Of a stretch of DNA of 8,551 bases, positions 1-6,272 are shown piece after piece; the stretch's first letter is position 1, and the number at the start of each line of letters is the position of its first letter. Source of the DNA: Dictyoglomaceae bacterium (GTDB taxonomy: Bacteria > Dictyoglomota > Dictyoglomia > Dictyoglomales > Dictyoglomaceae); NCBI GenBank assembly GCA_026417425.1, contig JAOADF010000132.1:1-8551 (forward strand), given 5' to 3'. The notes under the pieces are model-generated. The model did not search any database. It was not told the DNA's origin and saw only the letters and a program-made list of their open reading frames with translations. Made by a program: the position numbers and the translations under genes.

Positions 1-509
1 TGAGAAAGTCTAATCTCTAAGGTATAATCATCAAGAGCCTTTACTCCAAGTTTATCCTCTGAAAGAGCTCCACTTTTCACTGCCCAGAAGTTTTCAATAA
101 ACTGATGGGGTCCAGCCCAGGCAGGAAAATCTGGTATCTTAGGGCTTGCATAGTATCTAAAAGACCATTCGAAATCCTTTGCCGTTACTGGGTCTCCATT
201 AGACCACTTTTTATCCTTTCTCAACTTAAAAGTCCAAACTTTATAATCCTTTGAAACTGTAACACTTTGAGCAATAACAGGAACAACCTTTACTCCTCCA
301 AGACCCTTTGGATCTGGTGCATATCCAAAAAGTCCTTCAAATATAGTTCCTTGTGCCAAGATATGTTGAGGCTGCCAATAATAAGGGGTAAATCCTGGTG
401 TATCAAAATAGGGTAAACTTACAACTCTTTCCTTTTGTCCATTTACTATTCCTGAGAGAAGAAGAACTGAAAATAAAACAAATAACACTAAAAATCTCTT
501 TTTATACAT
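1..509 (-). CDS. Family 5 extracellular solute-binding protein (DppA/OppA-like), N-terminal 169 residues, 3' end outside window
   Basis: This is the periplasmic or surface binding component of an ABC importer for peptides or, in thermophiles, often oligosaccharides. ATG at 507-509 is preceded by AGGAGGG (515-521), spacing 5. Residues 1-24 form a signal peptide: MYKKR, a hydrophobic core rich in Leu, Val and Phe, then SGIVNG. There is no lipobox Cys, so it is probably not a lipoprotein. After that comes the family pattern: FTPYYWQPQ (about 40-48), GTIFEGLFGY (54-63), then WTFKLRKDKKWSNGDPVTA (92-110) followed by KDFEWSFRYYASP. This 'W.F.LR....W.DG.P.TA.D..WS' motif is diagnostic of SBP_bac_5. 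The mature family is about 500-600 residues, so roughly two thirds is missing because of the window edge. A LacI-family gene lies 68 bp upstream on the same strand, and I see no good promoter in the gap, so the two may be co-transcribed. The ligand cannot be told from this part. Confidence 0.9.
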   Translation of the reverse strand, partial: MYKKRFLVLFVLFSVLLLSGIVNGQKERVVSLPYFDTPGFTPYYWQPQHILAQGTIFEGLFGYAPDPKGLGGVKVVPVIAQSVTVSKDYKVWTFKLRKDKKWSNGDPVTAKDFEWSFRYYASPKIPDFPAWAGPHQFIENFWAVKSGALSEDKLGVKALDDYTLEIRLS

Positions 510-516
510 TTTAACC

Positions 517-557
517 CTCCTAAAAGATTTAAGTTTTTAAATTGAACTTTTAAGGAG
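517..557 (-). promoter_or_regulatory. Stem-loop that would pair with the ribosome binding site of the solute-binding protein gene
   Basis: On the minus strand, CTCCTTAAAAG (557-547) can pair with CTTTTAGGAG (526-517), leaving one bulged base and a loop of about 20 nt. The 3' arm contains the AGGAGG of the binding-protein gene. No U-tract follows, so this is not a terminator. It could limit translation or reflect a protein-binding dyad in the DNA. The pairing is seen directly; the function is inferred. Confidence 0.4.
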
Positions 558-577
558 AGTGTTTTTTAAATAAATTA

Positions 578-1603
578 TCACCTCCCTTTACAAGAATTTC
601 TTATAGATAATTCAACAGGTAGTACTATCTTTACTGGAATTTCTTCTCGACCTTGTATTTTATTTATTAATATTTCCACAGCCAAGGAACCCATTCTCCT
701 CTTAGGAACCTTTATAGTTGTTAGAGGAGGGTCAAAATTTCTTGCAAGATCTATATCATCAAATCCCATAACTGAGATATCTTCAGGAATTCGAAAACCT
801 AACTCTCTTAATGCTTTAATGGCACCAATCGCAATAAGATCATTTCCAGCAAAAACTGCAGAAGGAACTTCTTTGTTTTTAGCAAAATATTCCTTTATTG
901 CAGAATATCCACCTTCGATTCGAGGTTCTTCTGTGTGAGCAATTAAAGGTATAGTTTGAGGTAATTCTCCCATATACAATTTAAAAGCATGTAATCTCTC
1001 CTGAAAACTTTTATGGGTTTGGGGACCTGCAATATGTAATATCTTTCTATGACCTAACTTATATAAATACTCTATCCCTTGCCTTATTCCATCAAAATTA
1101 TCCATTATTATAGTGGTATATTCAGGACCTATGTAATTATCCACTATTATTGTAGGAATATTATAGGAAATTAACCTCTTTGCCCAACTTTTATCCATAT
1201 ATCCTACTAAAAGCATACCATCAATAATTTTATCTTCTATCATAGATGGAATCGAAAAATTATCTTTTTCCTCATCCAAGGAAAGAATAGAATAAAGTAG
1301 ATTAGATTTATATCTTTTTACAGCATTTTCTACTCCATTAAATACTACTGAATAAAACTCGTTAAGAACTATAACACCTAAGGAATGATGAGGGGGACGA
1401 TAAGTTATAAAACCAATGGAGTAGCCCTTTTTAGGAATAGTTCTTTTTGTAAAATTGGAAATATCGTATCCTAATTCTTGAATTTTTTCTAAAATTTTTA
1501 ATCTATTTTCCTGAGAAACCCCAGGCTTATTATGTAAAGCTCGTGATACGCTTGATGGATGTAGGTTTAACTCTTTAGCAATTTTTTTAACTATTCCACG
1601 CAA
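578..1603 (-). CDS. LacI-family transcriptional regulator (TTG start at 1603)
   Basis: This is a DNA-binding repressor or activator whose C-terminal domain binds a small ligand, usually a sugar. With the TTG start at 1601-1603 it has 341 residues, normal for the family. The helix-turn-helix is at about residues 4-23 (VKKIAKELNLHPSSVSRAL), followed by NKPGVSQENRLKILEKIQ and ELGYD. The periplasmic-binding-like domain runs from about residue 60 to the end, with FAGNDLIAIGAI (251-262), DISVMGFDDIDLARNFDPPL (275-294) and a family-typical ELSIRNSC end. GAGGGG (1610-1615) lies 6 nt before the TTG. The open frame extends to another TTG at 1663, but that codon is part of a consensus -35 box and lies upstream of the likely transcription start, so it is rejected. 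The neighbouring family 5 binding protein is the obvious regulatory target; the effector sugar is unknown. Confidence 0.93.
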   Translation of the reverse strand: MRGIVKKIAKELNLHPSSVSRALHNKPGVSQENRLKILEKIQELGYDISNFTKRTIPKKGYSIGFITYRPPHHSLGVIVLNEFYSVVFNGVENAVKRYKSNLLYSILSLDEEKDNFSIPSMIEDKIIDGMLLVGYMDKSWAKRLISYNIPTIIVDNYIGPEYTTIIMDNFDGIRQGIEYLYKLGHRKILHIAGPQTHKSFQERLHAFKLYMGELPQTIPLIAHTEEPRIEGGYSAIKEYFAKNKEVPSAVFAGNDLIAIGAIKALRELGFRIPEDISVMGFDDIDLARNFDPPLTTIKVPKRRMGSLAVEILINKIQGREEIPVKIVLPVELSIRNSCKGR

Positions 1604-1625
1604 ATTTATCCCCTCATTTGCGCAA
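1599..1625 (-). promoter_or_regulatory. Candidate operator and leader hairpin of the LacI-family gene
   Basis: Just downstream of the -10 box is the palindrome TTGCGCAA (1618-1625), with a central CG as in many LacI-family operators. It overlaps the predicted start of transcription and early leader. Overlapping it is an inverted repeat of CGCAAAT (1622-1616) and ATTTGCG (1605-1599). In the RNA this makes a 7-bp stem whose 10-nt loop carries the GAGGGG ribosome binding site and whose 3' arm contains the TTG start codon. The placement fits autoregulation at the DNA level, translation control in RNA, or both. This is inference from position and symmetry. Confidence 0.4.
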
Positions 1626-1634
1626 TTTGCATCT

Positions 1635-1663
1635 ATTATATATATTCTTTCCTCGTTTGTCAA
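1635..1663 (-). promoter_or_regulatory. Perfect sigma-70-type promoter for the LacI-family gene
   Basis: On the minus strand the -35 hexamer TTGACA (1663-1658) and the -10 hexamer TATAAT (1640-1635) are both exact consensus matches and are separated by exactly 17 nt. Transcription should start near 1628, giving a leader of about 25 nt that holds the GAGGGG ribosome binding site and the TTG start at 1603. A full consensus match with ideal spacing is unlikely by chance even in AT-rich DNA. Confidence 0.85.
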
Positions 1664-1798
1664 TAGATATTTTAAGGGATAAGAGAATATTAAAAACCTC
1701 TTCTAAGCAAGATACATATTTAATTTTTAATAAATAATTTAATAAAGACCAGAGTTTAGTACCTACTTTCTTTTATCCTAACTCTAAAAAGTTAATTT
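1664..1798. other. Spacer between fabI and the LacI-family gene
   Basis: I see no gene in this 135-bp AT-rich spacer. The only notable structure is an imperfect inverted repeat, AGAGTTTAG (1751-1759) and CTAACTCT (1778-1785), with one bulged T and an 18-nt loop. It lies about 15 bp beyond the fabI stop codon and could be a weak 3'-end structure for fabI, but only a poor T-run (GGTCTTTATT) follows on the minus strand. Confidence 0.35.
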
Positions 1799-2563
1799 CT
1801 AAATTCCCATAATATTATATCCTGCGTCAACATAGATAATCTCTCCTGTTATACCTGAAGAGAGATCACTAAGTAAGAAACATGCAGTATCTCCTACTTC
1901 ACTGTGTTCGATATTTCTCTTTAAGGGAGCTCTCTCTTTATAGTATTCCAAGATGTCAGTAAATCTTGAAATCCCTCGTGCAGCTAAAGTACTTAAAGGG
2001 CCAGCAGATATTGCATTTACTCTTATATTATCCTTTCCAAGTTCATAGGCTAAATATCTAACAGAAGATTCTAAGGCTGATTTTGCAATTCCCATAACAT
2101 TATAATTGGGAATTACCTTTTCAGAACCGTAATAAGTTAATGTAATAATACTTGAAGGAGAATTCATTATTCTTCTAAACATTCGGACCATAGAAATAAA
2201 AGAATAAACACTTATTTCCAAAGCAATTCTAAAAGCTTCTTTTGAGGTCTCAATAAAAGGAGATTTTAAAGCCTCAGTAGGAGCGTAAGCAATAGAATGA
2301 ACAAGTCCATCAATCTTTCCTACTTTCTTCTCAATTTCATTAACTACTTTTTCAATGTTCTCATCCTCAGAAACATCACATTGTACCACTAAAGGTTTTT
2401 GAGGAATTTCTTTTAATAATTCCTCTACATTATCTTTAAATCTCTCATTTTGATATCCTATAATCACTTCTCCTCCAAATTTCATAATAGATTGAGCAAT
2501 GGCCCATGCAATACTTCTTCTATTAGCCACATTAAAAACAGCAATTTTCTTTTTCTCTAACAT
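1799..2563 (-). CDS. fabI: Enoyl-[acyl-carrier-protein] reductase (NADH), FabI
   Basis: FabI catalyses the last step of each type II fatty acid elongation cycle in the cytoplasm, reducing trans-2-enoyl-ACP with NAD(P)H. The protein has 254 residues, the usual length. ATG at 2561-2563 follows AAAGGAG (2571-2577). The fold is short-chain dehydrogenase: cofactor loop NVANRRSIAWAIA (11-23), CDV at 62-64, HSIAYAP (89-95), catalytic Tyr144 and Tyr154, and Lys161 within NYNVMGIAKSALE, so the FabI-specific Y-x6-K spacing is kept. RVNAISAGPLSTLAARGI (182-199) and the C-terminal LSSGITGEIIYVDAGY are also typical. The first glycine of the usual G-V-A-N cofactor loop is Asn11 here, and the G of the following 'AWGIA' is Ala21. 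The gene is transcribed alone, divergently from the serine operon; no other fatty acid gene is nearby. Confidence 0.95.
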   Translation of the reverse strand: MLEKKKIAVFNVANRRSIAWAIAQSIMKFGGEVIIGYQNERFKDNVEELLKEIPQKPLVVQCDVSEDENIEKVVNEIEKKVGKIDGLVHSIAYAPTEALKSPFIETSKEAFRIALEISVYSFISMVRMFRRIMNSPSSIITLTYYGSEKVIPNYNVMGIAKSALESSVRYLAYELGKDNIRVNAISAGPLSTLAARGISRFTDILEYYKERAPLKRNIEHSEVGDTACFLLSDLSSGITGEIIYVDAGYNIMGI

Positions 2564-2591
2564 AGAAACACTCCTTTCTTTTTTGATTTAT

Positions 2592-2620
2592 ATGTTAAAC
2601 CTTTATTAAAAAACTTGCAA
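2592..2620 (-). promoter_or_regulatory. Possible fabI promoter
   Basis: On the minus strand, TTGCAA (2620-2615) is followed after 17 nt by TAACAT (2597-2592). The -10 match is only moderate. TTGCAA is its own reverse complement, so the same hexamer can serve the divergent promoter on the other strand. The leader to the fabI ATG would be about 20-25 nt and include AAAGGAG. Confidence 0.3.
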
Positions 2621-2643
2621 CTTTCAAAAGATTTATATAGAAT
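2615..2643 (+). promoter_or_regulatory. Possible promoter for the relic gene and serine operon, overlapped by a dyad
   Basis: TTGCAA (2615-2620), a 17-nt spacer and TAGAAT (2638-2643) resemble a sigma-70 promoter, with four and five matches to consensus. A perfect inverted repeat, ATTTATAT (2631-2638) and ATATAAAT (2642-2649) with a 3-nt centre, covers the -10 region and could be a regulator site. It could also be a chance AT-rich palindrome. A transcript starting near 2650 would have a leader of about 290 nt before the aminotransferase, made up mostly of the relic gene. Confidence 0.4.
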
Positions 2644-2690
2644 ATAAATTTAAAAGAAAAATTTCAATTTACTGAAAGGAGCGGAAAAAT

Positions 2691-2934
2691 CTGATTAAAG
2701 AATTTCAAAGTAAAATTCCTAAAAATTTCTGAAGACACATATATTTCTGAGAAAGCATTAATCATTGGAGATGTTATTTTAGAGAGAGAAGTAAATATAT
2801 GGCCCTTTGCAGTATTAAGAGGTGAGTTTGCAAGAATTTATATTGGACGTTCTGCTGTGATTCACGGATGTAAAAAAAAGATTAAAGAGAACGTGCGGTT
2901 ATATTATGAAATAAGTAAACTTTATAGGAGGTAG
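2691..2934 (+). pseudogene. Decayed gamma-carbonic-anhydrase-like (hexapeptide-repeat, YrdA/PaaY-type) gene
   Basis: Translation shows a recognisable but broken member of the left-handed beta-helix family. A ribosome binding site AAAGGAG (2675-2681) survives, but the start position now reads CTG (2691). The first frame gives IKEFQSKIPK and stops at TGA 2730-2732. Dropping one A from the A-run at 2721-2725 restores the second frame: ISEDTYISEKALIIGDV, then NIWPFAVLRGEFARIYIG, the classic N-terminus of this family. It then jumps to RSAVIHGC, like the 'GHxAxxHGC' repeat that carries two metal-binding histidines with the first His changed to Arg. It jumps again to KKIKENVRLYYEISKLYRR, like the family's C-terminal helix, and ends at TAG 2932-2934. 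About 80 codons remain of the usual 170-180, which implies loss of roughly 95, perhaps in two deletions. No ATG, GTG or TTG opens the second frame before GTG in 'AVIH'. It precedes the aminotransferase and was probably the first gene of that operon. Confidence 0.75.
2926..2932 (+). promoter_or_regulatory. Ribosome binding site of the aminotransferase, inside the relic gene's last codons
   Basis: AGGAGGT lies 8 nt before the ATG at 2941. It is formed by the relic's last two codons (AGG AGG) and the first base of its TAG stop, which explains why this tail could be kept while the rest of the gene decayed. Confidence 0.8.
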
Positions 2935-2940
2935 AATCCT

Positions 2941-4086
2941 ATGTCCAAAATCTATCTTATGATTCCAGGTCCCACTCCTGTACCCAACGATGTATTAAGA
3001 GAAATGTCTCGAGAAATGATTAATCATAGAGGTCCAGAATTTGCAAAACTAATTTCTGAGACCACTGATCTTTTAAAGAAAGTCTTTAAGACAAATAATG
3101 ATTGTTTCATCCTAACAGCATCAGGAACAGGAGCTATGGAAGCATCTGTAGTAAATTTCTTTTCCCCTGAAGATAAAGTAGTTGTAGGTGTGTGTGGAGT
3201 ATTCGGGGAAAGATATGCAAAAATATGTTCTGCTTATGGATTAAATGTTGTCAGAATAAAAACTCCCTTAGGAAAAGGAATTGAACCTTATGAATTAGAA
3301 AAAGTTCTTGAAGAAAATCCCGACACAAAAGGAGTCTTTCTAACTCATAATGAAACATCTACAGGAGTAACTTTAGATTTGAGAGAACTTGCACCTATTG
3401 TAAAGAGAAGAGGGATATTATTATTAGTTGATGCTATAAGTTCTCTTGGTGCTATAGATCTTCCTACTGACGAATTAAATATAGATGTAGTAGTTTCTGC
3501 ATCTCAAAAAGCTCTAGAAACTCCTCCGGGGATAAGTATGATTTCTGTAAGTCCTTTAGCATGGGAATATTACGAAAAAGCAAAACTTCCAAGATTTTAT
3601 TGGGATCTTAAAATGGCAAAAAAATCCTTAGAGAAGGGAGCAACTCCATTTACCCCTGCGATTTCTCAAATTTTTGCCCTGAGGAGAGCTTTAGAAAACA
3701 TTTTATCAAAAGGTTTAGAAAATAATTTTAAAAAACATGTTATTTTAGGAAATGCAGTAAGAAATGGAATTAAATCTATTGAATTTTTTAAACTTCTTGC
3801 AGAAGAAAAATATGCCTCTAATACAGTAACACCAGTAATTACCCCATCTGAAATTAACCCCGATGAATTAAGAAGAAAATTAAGACAAGAATTTGGGGTA
3901 GTATTAGCAGGAGGTCAGGGTGAATTAGAGGGGAAAATATTTAGAATTGGGCATGTGGGACATATTGAACCTTCAGATATTCTTGTTACCTTATCTTCTA
4001 TTGAAATTATGTTAGAAAGAATGGGATATAATGGAGTAAGGGGGAAAGCAGTTGGATCTGCAGAAAAAGTATTCTTAGAAAGTTAG
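2941..4086 (+). CDS. Class V PLP aminotransferase (alanine/serine-glyoxylate type; likely serine-pathway aminotransferase)
   Basis: This is a fold-type I, pyridoxal-phosphate enzyme of the AGXT/serine-pyruvate aminotransferase group, 381 residues, cytoplasmic. The ATG follows AGGAGGT by 8 nt. Visible features are MIPGPTPVP (7-15), NHRGPEF (28-34), the phosphate-binding loop ASGTGAMEAS (60-69), HNETSTG (136-142), Asp164 in LLVDAISSLG (pyridine nitrogen contact), the Schiff-base Lys190 in SASQKALETPPG, and Arg335 in FRIGHVGH for the substrate carboxylate. Family members transfer amino groups among alanine, serine, glyoxylate and pyruvate, and some act on phosphoserine. Only 11 bp separate it from serA, so the natural inference is that it makes phosphoserine from the SerA product, or otherwise links serine with glyoxylate or pyruvate. 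No SerC-type protein is seen here. Substrate choice cannot be settled from sequence alone. Confidence 0.92.
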   Translation: MSKIYLMIPGPTPVPNDVLREMSREMINHRGPEFAKLISETTDLLKKVFKTNNDCFILTASGTGAMEASVVNFFSPEDKVVVGVCGVFGERYAKICSAYGLNVVRIKTPLGKGIEPYELEKVLEENPDTKGVFLTHNETSTGVTLDLRELAPIVKRRGILLLVDAISSLGAIDLPTDELNIDVVVSASQKALETPPGISMISVSPLAWEYYEKAKLPRFYWDLKMAKKSLEKGATPFTPAISQIFALRRALENILSKGLENNFKKHVILGNAVRNGIKSIEFFKLLAEEKYASNTVTPVITPSEINPDELRRKLRQEFGVVLAGGQGELEGKIFRIGHVGHIEPSDILVTLSSIEIMLERMGYNGVRGKAVGSAEKVFLES

Positions 4087-4097
4087 GGGGGATATTA

Positions 4098-5678
4098 ATG
4101 GATAATAAAAATAAAATTTTAATCTCAGACCCTATAGCAGAACAGGGAATAGAAAAATTAAAAGAATATTTTCATGTAGATTATAAGCCTGGAGTAACAA
4201 AAGATGAGTTATTGAAAATTATAAAAGACTACTCAGGATTAGTAGTTAGATCAGAAACAAAAGTAACAAAAGATATCATAGAGGAAGGAAAAAATCTAAA
4301 GGTTATTGGAAGAGCAGGCGTAGGTGTAGATAACATTGATGTGGAATATGCAACAAGAAAAGGGATTTTAGTTATCAATGCTCCAGAAGGAAATACCATT
4401 TCAGCAGCAGAACATACTTTTGCACTAATTCTGAGTCTTAGTAGAAAAATTCCTCAGGCTTTTTATTCTTTAAAGTCAGGAAAATGGGATAGAAAAAGCT
4501 TTATAGGATATGAACTTTATGGTAAAATTTTAGGATTAGTTGGTCTTGGAAGAATCGGCTCAGAAGTAGCAAAGAGAGCAAGAGCTTTTAAAATGAAAGT
4601 TGTAGCTTATGATCCCTATATTTCTATGGAAAGAGCAAAAGAATTAGAAGTTGAACTTTTAAATAATCTTGATGAATTGTTAAGAATTTCTGATTATGTA
4701 TCTTTGCATCTTCCTTTAAATTCTGAGACAGAAAATCTTATTGGAGAAAGAGAACTTAGTTTAATGAAGCCTTCTGCCTATTTAATCAACTGTGCCCGAG
4801 GGAAACTTGTAGATGAAAAAGCTCTATATAATGCATTAAAAGAGAGAAAAATTGCGGGATGTGCCTTGGATGTATTTAGTAAGGAGCCTATAGAACCTGA
4901 TAATCCTCTCTTAACTTTAGATAATGTAGTATTAACTCCCCATTTAGGAGCTTCAACCCAAGAGGCCCAAGAAAAAGTAGCATTAATTGTAGCGGAGGAG
5001 ATCATAAGATATTTTAAAGGAGAACCAGTATTAAATGCAGTTAATCTTCCTATTATAATCAGTGATGAAATATCACCCTACGTAATTCTAGGAGAAAAAC
5101 TTGGAAAATTTCTAGCTCAGCTTACTGATTCCTATCCTGAAGAGTTAGAAATCCAAATATGCGGGGAACTTTCTCAAAAACTTGAAACATCTCTTGCTTC
5201 TGCAGTAGTAAAGGGATTTTTAGAACCTATTCTAATGGAACCCATAAATTTTATTAATGCTCTTCCCTTAGCTAAGGAGAGAAAATTAAGAATAAAAGAA
5301 TCAAGAACTCAGGATACAGAAATATATAGGAGTCTCATAAAACTGCAGTTAAAAACAGAAAAGGGATTATTAGAACTTACTGGAACAGTAAACAGAGGGC
5401 AAGAGAGAATAGTAAAAATCCAAGACTACTATATAGATCTAAATTTAGCTCCATATTTACTTATTGCTTTCCATACTGATAGGCCAGGAATTATAGGAAA
5501 AGTAGGTACCATATTGGGAAAGGAGAATATAAATATTGCTGCAATGCAAGTGGGAAGAAAGGAACTAGGAAAAGAAGCAGTTATGGTTTTAATTGTAGAT
5601 AATCCTGTCTCTTCTTCGGTATTAAATGAATTAAAATCGGTAGAAAATATACATAGAGTTTATTATGTATGCCTCTAA
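4098..5678 (+). CDS. serA: D-3-phosphoglycerate dehydrogenase, SerA (long form with ACT domain)
   Basis: SerA oxidises 3-phosphoglycerate with NAD+ to 3-phosphohydroxypyruvate, the first step of serine synthesis, in the cytoplasm. It has 526 residues, the length of the long (Bacillus, Mycobacterium) form. Order of domains: N-terminal substrate-binding part with VVRSETKVT (49-57) and GRAGVGVDNID (71-81); Rossmann part with GLVGLGRIG (146-154) and Asp172 for the NAD ribose; catalytic Arg234 (NCARGKLVDE), Glu263 (SKEPI) and His282 (TPHLGAST). An intervening domain spans about 315-450. A C-terminal ACT domain, about 452-526, has the DRPGIIGKVG and NINIAAMQVGR pattern that often binds serine for feedback inhibition. 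ATG 4098 follows AGGGGGGAT (4085-4093). It is co-transcribed with the aminotransferase upstream and the adenosyltransferase downstream. Confidence 0.97.
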   Translation: MDNKNKILISDPIAEQGIEKLKEYFHVDYKPGVTKDELLKIIKDYSGLVVRSETKVTKDIIEEGKNLKVIGRAGVGVDNIDVEYATRKGILVINAPEGNTISAAEHTFALILSLSRKIPQAFYSLKSGKWDRKSFIGYELYGKILGLVGLGRIGSEVAKRARAFKMKVVAYDPYISMERAKELEVELLNNLDELLRISDYVSLHLPLNSETENLIGERELSLMKPSAYLINCARGKLVDEKALYNALKERKIAGCALDVFSKEPIEPDNPLLTLDNVVLTPHLGASTQEAQEKVALIVAEEIIRYFKGEPVLNAVNLPIIISDEISPYVILGEKLGKFLAQLTDSYPEELEIQICGELSQKLETSLASAVVKGFLEPILMEPINFINALPLAKERKLRIKESRTQDTEIYRSLIKLQLKTEKGLLELTGTVNRGQERIVKIQDYYIDLNLAPYLLIAFHTDRPGIIGKVGTILGKENINIAAMQVGRKELGKEAVMVLIVDNPVSSSVLNELKSVENIHRVYYVCL

Positions 5679-5687
5679 AAAATTTTT

Positions 5688-6272
5688 ATGAAGCTTTCAA
5701 GAGGATTAATTCAGGTATATACAGGAGACGGAAAAGGGAAAACCACAGCTGCTTTAGGGCAAGCGCTAAGAAGTGTGGGACATGGACTTTCTGTCCTTTT
5801 TGTCCAGTTTGTAAAGGGTAATAGCTTTTCGGGAGAAATCTTTTCTACAAAATTTCTTCCTAAATTTATTCTTTGGCAATTTGGAAGAGATTGTAAATTT
5901 TCTTCTGCTATAAGAGATAATATTATTCCATGTATTGGATGTGGAGAATGCTACATTAGTAAAGAAGGCCCTACAGATCTTGATAAAGAGATCATAGATA
6001 AGGGATGGAAGAAGGTAAAAGAAGAGATCCAAAAAGAGAAATTTGATCTAATTATTTTAGATGAAATAAGTTTAGCGATACATTTTAAACTTATTCCCTT
6101 AATGGATTTAATAGAAGTACTTAAAAATAAACCCTTTCTCATGGAAATAATATTAACAGGAAGAGATATGCCTGAAGAGATTATATTAATAGCAGACCTT
6201 GTAACAGAAATGAAAGAAATAAAGCATCCCTTTAAATCAGGAATTCCTGCCCGTTGGGGAATTGAGTATTAA
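5688..6272 (+). CDS. cobO: Corrinoid (cob(I)alamin-type) adenosyltransferase, CobO/BtuR family, with a cysteine cluster
   Basis: The family transfers the adenosyl group of ATP to the cobalt of reduced corrinoids to form adenosylcobalamin, in the cytoplasm. The protein has 194 residues, normal length. Visible: IQVYTGDGKGKTTAALGQAL with the P-loop GDGKGKTT (13-20), VLFVQFVKG (36-44), LIILDEISLA (121-130), LTGRDMPEEI (156-165), and the family C-terminus DLVTEMKEIKHPF (170-182) with GIPARWGIEY. Residues 69-88 are unusual: Cys69, then Cys82, Cys85 and Cys88 in PCIGCGECY, where common family members have a short segment without such a cluster. This could bind a metal or Fe-S centre; that is inference. 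It starts 9 bp after the serA stop. I see no ribosome binding site before ATG 5688, so translation may be coupled to serA. No cobalamin riboswitch is seen. It probably supplies B12 coenzyme for enzymes encoded elsewhere. Confidence 0.9.
   Translation: MKLSRGLIQVYTGDGKGKTTAALGQALRSVGHGLSVLFVQFVKGNSFSGEIFSTKFLPKFILWQFGRDCKFSSAIRDNIIPCIGCGECYISKEGPTDLDKEIIDKGWKKVKEEIQKEKFDLIILDEISLAIHFKLIPLMDLIEVLKNKPFLMEIILTGRDMPEEIILIADLVTEMKEIKHPFKSGIPARWGIEY

Noticed and set aside
1755..1765. TTTAGTACCTA, like half of a FapR operator, next to fabI
   Set aside because: It lies at the 3' side of fabI, not at its promoter, and has no matching second half-site; treated as chance.
2650..2940. Long leader before the serine operon as a possible riboswitch
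   Set aside because: The stretch is explained by the carbonic-anhydrase-like relic; no conserved riboswitch core or terminator hairpin is visible.
4778..5005. Minus-strand 75-codon open frame inside serA
   Set aside because: Lies wholly within the well-supported serA gene, shows no family motif and no convincing ribosome binding site.
5766..6142. Two minus-strand open frames inside the adenosyltransferase gene
   Set aside because: Antisense shadows of a recognised gene; Ser, Lys and Phe-rich translation with no domain.
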